Made by a program: the position numbers and the translations under genes
The notes under the pieces: generated by a model
What the model was told of the DNA's origin: nothing
Database searches by the model: none
The model's input: only the letters and a program-made list of their open reading frames with translations
Part shown: positions 1 through 5,910 of the stretch, one piece after another
How the letters are laid out: each line of letters starts with the position of its first letter
Numbering within the stretch: position 1 is the first letter of the stretch
Assembly (NCBI GenBank): GCA_007133925.1
Contig: SLLU01000050.1
Location: 1 to 10,196, forward strand
DNA: 10,196 nucleotides
Direction of reading: 5' to 3'
From: Candidatus Halarchaeoplasma halalkaliphilum
Lineage (GTDB): Archaea; Thermoplasmatota; Thermoplasmata; Halarchaeoplasmatales; Halarchaeoplasmataceae

Positions 1-130
1 AATTAGGCCTTGGTTTAAAGGGATATTTAGCTAATCTTTTTAAGGTGTCGTAACAATTCCGTCGTTCCTTATCTGAGAGTGAATCTAGATATTTTTCTAC
101 ATCCGGATGGAAGAATACCGAGTAGCTCAT
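1..130 (-). CDS. RelE/ParE-family toxin, partial (C-terminus beyond left edge)
   Basis: Only the first 43 codons are inside the window. The protein opens MSYSVFFHPDVEKYLDSL and continues with a basic helical region (SDKERRNCYDTLKRLAKYPF) ending KPRPN at the edge. This is the usual start of RelE/ParE toxins: a first beta strand with an HPDVEKYL-type helix, a second helix, then a 'dP(F/Y)xPRP' turn. The family cleaves mRNA at the ribosome (RelE) or poisons gyrase (ParE); the catalytic C-terminal half is outside the window, so the target cannot be told and integrity cannot be judged. Its ATG overlaps the stop codon of the upstream antitoxin gene (ATGA), the usual translationally coupled order of antitoxin first, toxin second. 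Seen: sequence pattern and overlap. Inferred: toxin activity. Confidence 0.8.
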   Translation of the reverse strand, partial: MSYSVFFHPDVEKYLDSLSDKERRNCYDTLKRLAKYPFKPRPN

Positions 131-354
131 TCCAATCCTCTGGTTTTTCCGTATTCTTCAAGAGAAATATGTTTTTCCCGGTCCTTTTCTGCCTTATGGT
201 GAAGGTAAACAGAAAAGGCATCAAATTTCTCTCTCAATAGATCACGTATGAATTCTCCTTTCGAGGTATAGTCCCCTCTCTCGACCAGTTCCTCCAACTC
301 GTTATATTGACTTTCCGTGATCCTAACGTTGAGTGTTTTTGTTTTTGTTGTCAT
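127..354 (-). CDS. Ribbon-helix-helix (CopG/ParD-like) antitoxin
   Basis: A 75-residue protein starting at the ATG at 354; an in-frame GTG at 360 would add two residues. Residues 5-12 (KTLNVRIT) form the DNA-contacting beta strand, and the two helices follow (ESQYNELEELVERG, then a TSKGEFIRDLLREKF helix), the ParD/CopG ribbon-helix-helix pattern. The charged tail (about residues 48-75, KAEKDREKHISLEEYGKTRG) would wrap and neutralise the toxin. It overlaps the downstream RelE-like toxin by 4 nt. A TATA box lies at 386-393 and an inverted repeat at 364-383 separates it from the start, which fits autorepression by the antitoxin or the complex. The family and role are confident; pairing is inferred from overlap and order. 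Confidence 0.85.
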   Translation of the reverse strand: MTTKTKTLNVRITESQYNELEELVERGDYTSKGEFIRDLLREKFDAFSVYLHHKAEKDREKHISLEEYGKTRGLE

Positions 355-363
355 GGTCACCTA

Positions 364-383
364 TGTGTTACCAATGCAACACA
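364..383 (-). promoter_or_regulatory. Inverted-repeat operator of the toxin-antitoxin module
   Basis: The perfect 6-bp arms TGTGTT (364-369) and AACACA (378-383) are separated by 8 bp. The repeat covers the expected transcription start, between the TATA box and the antitoxin start codon. Ribbon-helix-helix antitoxins usually bind such repeats to repress their own operon, so this is the likely operator. No binding data can be read from sequence. Confidence 0.5.
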
Positions 384-385
384 AT

Positions 386-393
386 GATATAAT
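386..393 (-). promoter_or_regulatory. TATA box of the antitoxin-toxin operon
   Basis: Minus-strand ATTATATC preceded by CAAAGG, a BRE-like purine element. Its centre is about 35 bp upstream of the ATG at 354 and 29 bp upstream of the alternative GTG at 360, which predicts a leader of roughly 4-10 nt. Confidence 0.55.
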
Positions 394-460
394 CCTTTGG
401 GTGTGGACATTACTGCATCATAATCGGTCTGTCGAATACTCGCCGCGAGCGGTGGCAATA

Positions 461-1342
461 TCAATCCAGCACTTTTTGCCACTTCTCCCTAACACATACG
501 GGCTCAAAGCCTATGGAGTTGTAGAAATCCACAACTCCGCCGAAGCAGTACTTGGCTCCCAGTTCCTTTGTCTTTTTCATGGCTTCCGTGAGTGCCATTG
601 TTGCCAGGCCTTTACCCCTGTGCTCCGGCACGGTGGCCAGGGGTTCCAGATAGGCGTATCCATTCTGTTCGTTCAACCACATCCCCGCGTAACACGCATA
701 TTTTCCGTCAGGGGCCTTGATTATGGTGGTTAGGTCCTTACGAAAATTGGGCCCGCTCTGCATGAACAACCTTCCTTCGTTATCATCATCAGGATCCGGG
801 CCGTGGTCGAATCCCTTCCACAGGCATTCATTTATCTTTTCCAGGTCATTTTCGTCCTCCAGGGAAATGAGCGAATATCCTGTAGGGAGGTCCGCTTCAA
901 CGAAGTCTTTTTCGTAGGGGAATATGGTCACCGGTTCCGTGTACACTTTTTCGTACCCGTTCTCGAGTAAAAGCTGACTTTTTTCCTCCTCTTTATCTGT
1001 GATCCAGACACATAAGGTTCTTTTTCCATCAGATATGGCTGATAGTTCCCTTTCAGAGTATTCCAGCATTTCCGGTAGCAGATGTCCGTAATCTTCCCTT
1101 ACACTGAGAAAACACTCCCCCGGGACCATCTCGTAGCACGCCACCCCCACGAGTTCTTCCCCGTCCTCCCAGAGACCGAAGCGTGGGCTGGACTCCTGGT
1201 CGAAGAAAGGGTGAGTATGAGCATATTCGAAAAACGGTCTTAACAGATAACTGTTAAGGGTTTCCGGATCATAGTTATCGTCTAAGAACCGACTCACCTT
1301 TTCAAAATCGGCCAACATCCTGTATCTTCTGTTGGTAACCAT
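461..1342 (-). CDS. Tandem-GNAT-domain N-acetyltransferase
   Basis: A protein of 293 residues from the ATG at 1342 (296 from an in-frame GTG at 1351). It begins VTNRRYRMLADFEKVSRFL, which I recognise as the opening of a two-domain GNAT family found in bacteria and some archaea. The N-terminal half is a degenerate GNAT fold (FGLWEDGEELVGVACYE). The C-terminal half carries the acetyl-CoA site: beta4 ends YLEPLATVPEH and is followed by RGKGLA, the RxxGxA pyrophosphate loop at about residues 242-247. A FYNSIGFEPV beta-alpha motif follows. Such enzymes move an acetyl group from acetyl-CoA to an amine; the substrate is unknown. No Shine-Dalgarno site is visible and a weak TATA lies at 1384-1391. 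It sits between two toxin-antitoxin modules, but its size and two-domain form are unlike the short TacT/AtaT acetyltransferase toxins. Confidence 0.85.
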   Translation of the reverse strand: MVTNRRYRMLADFEKVSRFLDDNYDPETLNSYLLRPFFEYAHTHPFFDQESSPRFGLWEDGEELVGVACYEMVPGECFLSVREDYGHLLPEMLEYSERELSAISDGKRTLCVWITDKEEEKSQLLLENGYEKVYTEPVTIFPYEKDFVEADLPTGYSLISLEDENDLEKINECLWKGFDHGPDPDDDNEGRLFMQSGPNFRKDLTTIIKAPDGKYACYAGMWLNEQNGYAYLEPLATVPEHRGKGLATMALTEAMKKTKELGAKYCFGGVVDFYNSIGFEPVCVREKWQKVLD

Positions 1343-1383
1343 ATTTTTCACATCTTTAGGCTCGAACTACGAATCGCTGCTTG

Positions 1384-1391
1384 TTATTATA
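1384..1391 (-). promoter_or_regulatory. Probable TATA box for the tandem GNAT gene
   Basis: Minus-strand TATAATAA, about 45 bp upstream of the ATG at 1342 and 36 bp upstream of the GTG at 1351. This would give a leader of about 10-20 nt. The match is weaker than that of the other promoters here. Confidence 0.35.
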
Positions 1392-1432
1392 GGTTACCGT
1401 TGGGCCTGGAATGACTGATCAGGTACCTTGAA

Positions 1433-1476
1433 CGGTGATCGTTACGATGATATTTCCTTTTTAGTCGCAATCACCG
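1433..1476. repeat. Inverted repeat CGGTGAT/ATCACCG in intergenic region
   Basis: The perfect 7-bp arms CGGTGAT (1433-1439) and ATCACCG (1470-1476) flank 30 bp that itself contains a small ATCGT-t-ACGAT palindrome (1438-1448, overlapping the left arm). It lies in the 200-bp gap between the divergent GNAT and antitoxin genes, outside both core promoters. It could be a protein site or chance; nothing else was found in this gap apart from the two promoter regions. Confidence 0.3.
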
Positions 1477-1516
1477 ATTTCTTGCCTTTTGGAGCTAGTC
1501 TGTCAATAAATGGCAA

Positions 1517-1554
1517 TATATTACAAATACTGTAAATGGTTTACAATGTAATAT
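1517..1554 (+). promoter_or_regulatory. Promoter and multi-half-site operator of second antitoxin
   Basis: A TATA-like ATATAT lies at 1518-1523, about 33 bp before the ATG at 1553. The same stretch holds four half-sites: TTACA (1521-1525), TGTAA (1531-1535), TTACA (1541-1545) and TGTAA (1547-1551). The first three are spaced 10 bp apart, so they lie on one helical face. They nest into a perfect 8-bp inverted repeat (ATATTACA 1518-1525 / TGTAATAT 1547-1554) and an inner 6-bp one (TGTAAA 1531-1536 / TTTACA 1540-1545). An operator over TATA box, start site and start codon is what an autorepressing antitoxin would use. Confidence 0.6.
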
Positions 1555-1750
1555 GGCAATAGCGGATAAGAGGATACCTGTCACCGAGGAGACCCTGGAT
1601 AAGTTGAAGAGATTGGGACACAAGGGACAAACCTACGATGAACTCATAAATGAGATGATGGACGCATACAGAAAGGAAAAACTGATCAAGATGCTCAAAG
1701 AACATCGGGAAGAGGGTAACTTTGTTGATTTCGACGAGGAGGTTAAATGA
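1553..1750 (+). CDS. RelB/VapB-like (DUF7557-type) antitoxin
   Basis: A 65-residue protein. The segment KRIPVTEETLDKLKRLGH is a strand followed by the first helix, and QTYDELINEMMDAYRKEKL the second, matching the small archaeal antitoxins of the 'IPVTEET...L..L....TYDELI..M' type. The acidic, aromatic tail (EEGNFVDFDEEVK) is a typical toxin-binding extension. The stop codon overlaps the ATG of a following reading frame (ATGA at 1747-1750), but that frame is a broken RelE toxin, so the antitoxin now appears orphaned. It may persist as a DNA-binding autorepressor or may still neutralise related toxins encoded elsewhere. Family assignment rests on recognised sequence pattern; function is inferred. 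Confidence 0.75.
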   Translation: MAIADKRIPVTEETLDKLKRLGHKGQTYDELINEMMDAYRKEKLIKMLKEHREEGNFVDFDEEVK

Positions 1751-1840
1751 GTTATCGCCTACTGGTGGAAGAGAGCGAATAAAGCAAAAATTAGAGAGAT
1801 ACTCATAACCGATCCATTTCCCGGAGGTAAGGGTGACATC
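1747..1840 (+). pseudogene. RelE-family toxin relic
   Basis: The frame starting at 1747 reads MSYRLLVEESE and stops at once (TAA 1780-1782). One frame over, from about 1775, comes NKAKIREILITDPFPGGKGD, a good match to the middle of archaeal RelE toxins (second helix, then 'DPFPGGKGD'). Intact relatives carry roughly 15-20 more residues between these two pieces, so both a frameshift and a deletion are implied. After GGKGDI at 1840 no continuous RelE C-terminus remains. The relic follows the antitoxin with the 4-nt overlap expected of the original operon and runs into the 3' end of the convergent GNAT gene. Seen: the two fragments in different frames. Inferred: decay of a former toxin. Confidence 0.7.
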
Positions 1841-1878
1841 GGTGCAGCACAGGGGTGTCATGAAACCTTTATGCAGAT

Positions 1879-2484
1879 CTATTTCAGTGATCTTCTCATA
1901 ACCACCTTTTCTTCGGTTTCGTAGCAAACACGGAAACCCGCTTTTTCGTACAGTGCCATCGGTCCCATGAAGTCCTCGGCTTCATCCGTAAATCGTTTGT
2001 TTGGGTAGGCTTCCACAAAATCGAAGCCGTCCTTTTTTGCATCCTCGCAGACCTTCTCCAGGAGCATCTTTGCCACACCTTTTCTCCTCATCTCCGGTGC
2101 GATGGCGAAGCAGAATACGGACTTGATCCGTACCCCGGGTGAAGATTCCTCCGTACGAACCGAACCCATGAAATTTCGCCAGCAGTAACATAAGTAACAG
2201 TCTGATCTGGTATTGGCATTGCACCACCCCACGACCCGGTTATCACTGTAGGCCAGATACCCCTGGATATTATCACCTGCTATATAATCAGCGGCCAGTG
2301 CTCTCCTTTTCTCCACCGATGAATAATCCTTACCCTCTATATCATCGTTGCACCACCAGATACAATAGCACCTGTGTTCCTCCTTATTGGTGGCATGGGG
2401 TGTGGTATCAAAGAAGTGCAGGTAATCCGCCGTCAGTTCGGGCGTCAGCTTACGAATTTCAACATCCAATCCGGACCACCACAT
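1879..2484 (-). CDS. GNAT-family N-acetyltransferase
   Basis: A 201-residue single-domain acetyltransferase. The start region (VEIRKLTPELTADYLHFFD) and the cysteine/tryptophan-rich stretch near residues 39-45 (CYCIWWC) are typical of a GNAT subfamily common in Firmicutes and seen in methanogens. The acetyl-CoA loop is RRKGVA at about residues 133-138, preceded by the strand FCFAIAPEM, and the C-terminal ALYEKAGFRV motif is present. The substrate is unknown. The ATG at 2484 is supported by a minus-strand TATA (2517-2525) that predicts a leader of about 10 nt. It converges on the toxin relic and its coding end lies about 40 bp from it. Sporadic distribution of the subfamily and the neighbourhood suggest lateral transfer, which is inference. 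Confidence 0.82.
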   Translation of the reverse strand: MWWSGLDVEIRKLTPELTADYLHFFDTTPHATNKEEHRCYCIWWCNDDIEGKDYSSVEKRRALAADYIAGDNIQGYLAYSDNRVVGWCNANTRSDCYLCYCWRNFMGSVRTEESSPGVRIKSVFCFAIAPEMRRKGVAKMLLEKVCEDAKKDGFDFVEAYPNKRFTDEAEDFMGPMALYEKAGFRVCYETEEKVVMRRSLK

Positions 2485-2516
2485 ACATCTTATCCATCTC
2501 GTTCAAGCACTGGCGG

Positions 2517-2525
2517 GATATAAAT
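2517..2525 (-). promoter_or_regulatory. TATA box of the single-domain GNAT gene
   Basis: Minus-strand ATTTATATC, centre about 37 bp upstream of the ATG at 2484; a strong archaeal TATA match. Confidence 0.55.
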
Positions 2526-2699
2526 GATACGCTGTTCGGAGCCATGGAGTGGATATAACTCCTCGTAATTATCTGAAGTCGTCGAACATAAGGGGTATAT
2601 TTTTCCCTACAATCCATGCGCTGTTCACGGTTTCATCATGACCCCATCCCCCTCACATGCCACCCTCCGCCCGAACATATTGGTGTACGATGGAAAAGG
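2526..2699. other. Intergenic stretch with two extra TATA-like sequences
   Basis: No gene is supported here. A TATA-like GGATATAAC lies at 2551-2559, flanked by short GGAGT/ACTCC arms (2546-2550, 2558-2562), and GTATATTTTT lies at 2595-2604. An open frame runs from 2616 into the NIF3 gene, but its translation is rich in Pro, His and Arg and looks non-coding. Confidence 0.3.
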
Positions 2700-2709
2700 T
2701 TATTTAATA
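2700..2709 (+). promoter_or_regulatory. TATA box of the NIF3-ABC exporter operon
   Basis: TTATTTAATA, centred about 28 bp upstream of the ATG at 2733. It predicts a leader of only a few nucleotides and decides the start against upstream in-frame codons. Confidence 0.55.
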
Positions 2710-2732
2710 CCGTCCGATGGAATCGTGGTAAC

Positions 2733-3689
2733 ATGAAATTGAAGGAGATATACAGGAAAGCCGTCGATATGGGGACCGAGGTGGACCCCAGGGGTGTCGA
2801 GGCTCTCAACAGGATTTTGGAAGATGAGAAAAAGGATTACGAGAAACTGGAAGGTGCCGACAAAGAGGTGTACGACCTCCAGAGGCTGGAGAACCCGTTC
2901 CATGATACACGGATACTCCACGGGGACCCGGAGACGGATGTGGAGGGCGTCCTGGTGGGCATCGATCTCACTACGGGCGAGGTGGTCCTTACGGACAGGC
3001 TGAACGAGAAGGGGACACGGATAGACCTTATGATCAGTCATCATCCCAGCGGACTGGGTATAGCGGGGCTCCCCGAGGTTATGCACCTGCAGAAGGACAT
3101 CCTCTACGAGTGGGGCCTGCCCATCAACGTTGCAGAGTCCCTCATGGACGAGAGGATAAAGGAGGTGAATAGACTGGTGAAGGGCAGGAACTACAATAAG
3201 ACACTGGATGCCGCCGAACTCATGGATATACCCTTCATGTGCATCCACACACCCGCGGACAACCTGGTGAACCATCATCTGACGGAACTCATAGAGAACA
3301 CAGAGCTGGAGACCGTCAAGGACGTCCTGGAAATGCTCAAGGACATACCGGAGTACCACGAGGCCCGGAAGTTCGGAGACGGGCCCTTCGTGCTGGTGGG
3401 TAGCGAGAACAGAAAGGCCGGAAAGGTCGTTGTGGAGATGACCGGGGGTACCCAGGGTTCGAAGAAATCCTACGCGAAACTGGCGGATAAGGGCGTGGGA
3501 ACCCTCATAGGCATGCACCTCAGCGAGGATCACAGAAAGGAGGTGGAGAAGCACCACCTCAACTACGTCATAGCGGGCCACATGGCCAGCGATTCACTGG
3601 GACTGAACCTGTTGATGGATGCCCTGGAAAGCAAGGGTGTCAAGGTATATCCATGCAGCGGGTTCATACGCCACTCACGTAACGGATGA
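2733..3689 (+). CDS. NIF3/DUF34-family metal-binding protein
   Basis: 318 residues from the ATG at 2733, chosen because a TATA box sits at the right distance and because the in-frame extension to 2616 looks non-coding. NIF3-family landmarks are present in order: ISHHP (His103-His104), IHTPADN (His172, Asp176) and the C-terminal AGHMASDS (His283), the residues that bind the two-metal centre in known structures. An N-terminal helical extension of about 60 residues (MKLKEIYRKAVDMG onward) precedes the core, as in a longer archaeal and bacterial subgroup. The biochemical role of the family is unsettled; proposals include metal handling and GTP cyclohydrolase-like or metallohydrolase activity. The stop codon overlaps the start of the ABC ATPase by 4 nt, so the two are probably translated together. 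Likely cytoplasmic. Confidence 0.85.
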   Translation: MKLKEIYRKAVDMGTEVDPRGVEALNRILEDEKKDYEKLEGADKEVYDLQRLENPFHDTRILHGDPETDVEGVLVGIDLTTGEVVLTDRLNEKGTRIDLMISHHPSGLGIAGLPEVMHLQKDILYEWGLPINVAESLMDERIKEVNRLVKGRNYNKTLDAAELMDIPFMCIHTPADNLVNHHLTELIENTELETVKDVLEMLKDIPEYHEARKFGDGPFVLVGSENRKAGKVVVEMTGGTQGSKKSYAKLADKGVGTLIGMHLSEDHRKEVEKHHLNYVIAGHMASDSLGLNLLMDALESKGVKVYPCSGFIRHSRNG

Positions 3690-4414
3690 TAGAGATCAGT
3701 GGACTGGGGAAGAGCTACGGAGATTTTGAGGCTCTCAAAGGTGTGTCACTAACTGTCCCCCCGGGGACCATACACGTTCTGCTGGGTTCCAACGGTGCCG
3801 GGAAGACCACCCTCATAAAGATACTCACAGGGCTGCTCAGGGCCTCCTACGGCCGGGCCCTCATAGACGGTGTATCCGTTTGGGATGACGTGGATGGAAG
3901 GGCCCGTTTCGGATACATGCCCGAGCATCCTCACCTCTACGACAAGCTCACAGGAAGGGAGTTCCTGGACATCATGGGTTCACTCAGGGGTATGGAGCCG
4001 GTACCGTTGGGAGGACGAATCGACGGTCTGGCGAAAGAACTGGAGCTGGAGCGGGTCATGGACAGCGAGATAGAGAGTTACTCCAAGGGTATGAAGCAGA
4101 AGATACTGTTCGCCAGCGCCCTTATCAACGACCCGCCCAACCTCATACTGGACGAGCCCACCAGCGGACTGGACCCCAGGTTCGCCAGGTACATCAAGGG
4201 GAGGATAAGAGAGGAGGCCTCCAGGGGAAAGAGCGTTCTCATGAGTACACACATCACTTCGATAACCGAGGATATCGCCCACCGGGTGGCGGTGATAGAG
4301 GAGGGGGACATAGTGGCCCAGGGGACCCCTGACGAGCTGTACGAGAGATACCACTGCAGGTCCATGGAGGATGTGTTCGTGGAGGTGGTCAACCACGTCA
4401 GGGCACGTCATTGA
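3686..4414 (+). CDS. ABC-2-type exporter ATP-binding protein
   Basis: 242 residues with all ABC ATPase motifs: Walker A GSNGAGKTT (34-42); a Q-loop position occupied by Glu80 (GYMPEHP), a substitution common in the ABC-2/drug-exporter branch; signature YSKGM (132-136) in place of LSGGQ; Walker B LILDE (153-157); D-loop SGLD; and switch His189 (STHIT). It hydrolyses ATP to power the adjacent permease. The ATG overlaps the NIF3 stop (ATGA) and the permease frame starts inside its 3' end, so NIF3, ATPase and permease form one tight operon. The cargo is unknown; drug, lipid or peptide export are typical for the class. Confidence 0.93.
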   Translation: MIEISGLGKSYGDFEALKGVSLTVPPGTIHVLLGSNGAGKTTLIKILTGLLRASYGRALIDGVSVWDDVDGRARFGYMPEHPHLYDKLTGREFLDIMGSLRGMEPVPLGGRIDGLAKELELERVMDSEIESYSKGMKQKILFASALINDPPNLILDEPTSGLDPRFARYIKGRIREEASRGKSVLMSTHITSITEDIAHRVAVIEEGDIVAQGTPDELYERYHCRSMEDVFVEVVNHVRARH

Positions 4415-5873
4415 CCTTTTCTCCACGGAGGTCATAAAGTCCTTCAGGGTGGGCAGGAAGAAGCTGGGAGGGCACCCCCTTATGACATTCTGGTTCCTCA
4501 TACTCCTGATCGCAGGTATAGGGATGTCCCTCCACGTGATAGTGCTCATAGCGGCCATGGAGGAACCCATCATAAATCCCACTGAGAGGGACATACTGTT
4601 CTCCATATTCTTCATACTCATGGCGAAGGCATCCGCGGAGACCTCCGAGGATACCATGAGAAACTCCAGTTTGAAACACTACTTCGCCTCACCCGTGAAG
4701 AACTGCCACCTTGTGTTTTCACGGCTTCTCAAGGTATTCTGGTACAATCTGGCACTGGTGGCGGTGGTCATGGGTCTGGTGGGCCTCATCGTCCGGTTCC
4801 AGGGGATGGAACTCCCGGCGGGAGGGGATTTCTACGTGCGCCTTTACGGTGTCGTCATACTGGCCCCCCTGGTTGGCTTCAACGTGGCAGTCTTCACCCA
4901 CCAGGACGGCATGAAAAGGAAGCTCATGTTCCTGTTACCCTACGGTCAGATCATAGGCCTGCTCTGGCTCTCGCTCCACCCGTCCCTGGGAACCAGCACC
5001 AGATTGCTCTACATCGCAGCCATGGCCCTCTACTCCGTATCCGTGACATACTTGATCTCCGATGCGGTCAAAGAAGGGTGGGCAGCCAGTGTCAAGAGCA
5101 GGGACGGGAGCATATTCAGCTTCCACTCCCGAAGGGATTTTCTCCCGAAGGCATTACCCGCTCCGGTGAGAAAGATCGCCCAGGGGGAGATACTCAGGAG
5201 ATGGAGGAACAGGCAGATACCGGCCACCCTGGGGGTCACGGTGCTCCTGGCCGCAGGTCTGGTGTTCATCTACAGACAGCTGGGACCGAACCCGGACATC
5301 GGCCTGGACCTGGGCAAGTATTTCTATCCGGCCCTCATAGGCATAGCCATATACACAACAGTGGTGGTCCACAGCGTCATACCCTCCCTCACCCTGTTCA
5401 GCAGGGACGGCAGCAGACTGTGGAGCCTCAGGACCGCACCGGTGGAGCCCTACTGGGTAGTGACGGGAAAGGCGTGCTCCACCCTTCTGTTCGCACCCAT
5501 CACCAGTGCCCTGGTTGTAATTCCTGCATCCCTGGCACTGAGGTACCCCATCTCTTTCGTCCTGTTCGCTTACGTCGCCTCCATGACCATGTACTTCCTT
5601 TTCACCGGTATGGGGGTGCTCATGGGGATACTCTTTCCCAACTTCGACGAGAGCAACAGGGGGGCACCGGACGTGATGACCATGTACATAGGCCTCATGA
5701 TGTGCCTTTTTGCAGGAGCATTCTTCCTGGGACCCCCCACCGCCATACTGGAAAGGGACAGGTTCCTGGGGATCATGGCATGCATACTCTCTGCGGATCT
5801 GGCCGCCCTTGCCATGGTGATCATGTTCAGGTACGGGGGAAAGAGGTACGGGGAGATGGAGATAAACATGTAG
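4371..5873 (+). CDS. ABC-2-type exporter permease, double-length
   Basis: Up to 500 residues with about 12 hydrophobic segments (roughly 38-64, 75-87, 122-143, 157-177, 186-203, 211-231, 284-301, 318-338, 371-390, 395-421, 434-455, 464-487). It looks like two ABC-2 half-permeases joined by a charged linker (235-283). Each half repeats a 'short helix, SPV/APV turn, next helix' motif (YFASPVKNCHLVFSRLLKV; LRTAPVEPYWVVTGKACS), suggesting internal duplication. An amphipathic N-terminal helix (DLFSTEVIKSFRVGRKK) is typical of the family. The start is uncertain: ATG 4371 keeps that helix but overlaps the ATPase gene by 44 nt; GTG 4449 or ATG 4482 (with GGGAGG upstream) would cut into or remove it. 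It would pair with the preceding ATPase in the membrane. Confidence 0.88.
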   Translation: MCSWRWSTTSGHVIDLFSTEVIKSFRVGRKKLGGHPLMTFWFLILLIAGIGMSLHVIVLIAAMEEPIINPTERDILFSIFFILMAKASAETSEDTMRNSSLKHYFASPVKNCHLVFSRLLKVFWYNLALVAVVMGLVGLIVRFQGMELPAGGDFYVRLYGVVILAPLVGFNVAVFTHQDGMKRKLMFLLPYGQIIGLLWLSLHPSLGTSTRLLYIAAMALYSVSVTYLISDAVKEGWAASVKSRDGSIFSFHSRRDFLPKALPAPVRKIAQGEILRRWRNRQIPATLGVTVLLAAGLVFIYRQLGPNPDIGLDLGKYFYPALIGIAIYTTVVVHSVIPSLTLFSRDGSRLWSLRTAPVEPYWVVTGKACSTLLFAPITSALVVIPASLALRYPISFVLFAYVASMTMYFLFTGMGVLMGILFPNFDESNRGAPDVMTMYIGLMMCLFAGAFFLGPPTAILERDRFLGIMACILSADLAALAMVIMFRYGGKRYGEMEINM

Positions 5874-5881
5874 CAATCAGA

Positions 5882-5888
5882 TTATATA
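5882..5888 (+). promoter_or_regulatory. TATA box of ubiX
   Basis: TTATATA centred 26 bp upstream of the ATG at 5911. This places the transcription start at that codon and implies a leaderless mRNA. Confidence 0.6.
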
Positions 5889-5910
5889 GCCGTAAACCAT
5901 GTGTATGTCC

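Noticed and set aside
461..1342. Tandem GNAT protein as an acetyltransferase toxin paired with a ribbon-helix-helix antitoxin
   Set aside because: It is about twice the size of TacT/AtaT toxins, matches a different two-domain family, and both antitoxins already have RelE-type partners in 4-nt overlap.
2546..2562. GGAGT/ACTCC arms around a TATA-like sequence as an operator
   Set aside because: 5-bp arms are expected by chance at this scale and no gene start fits the spacing.
2616..2732. N-terminal extension of the NIF3 protein from ATG 2616
   Set aside because: The extension looks non-coding and the TATA box at 2700-2709 would start transcription downstream of that codon.
2700..3581. Long minus-strand open frame of 293 codons across the NIF3 gene
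   Set aside because: It mirrors the NIF3 gene, whose plus-strand frame has conserved metal-binding motifs and a fitting promoter; the minus translation shows no family pattern.
5154..5876. Minus-strand open frame opposite the permease
   Set aside because: His/Gly-rich shadow translation without promoter, start signal or family resemblance.
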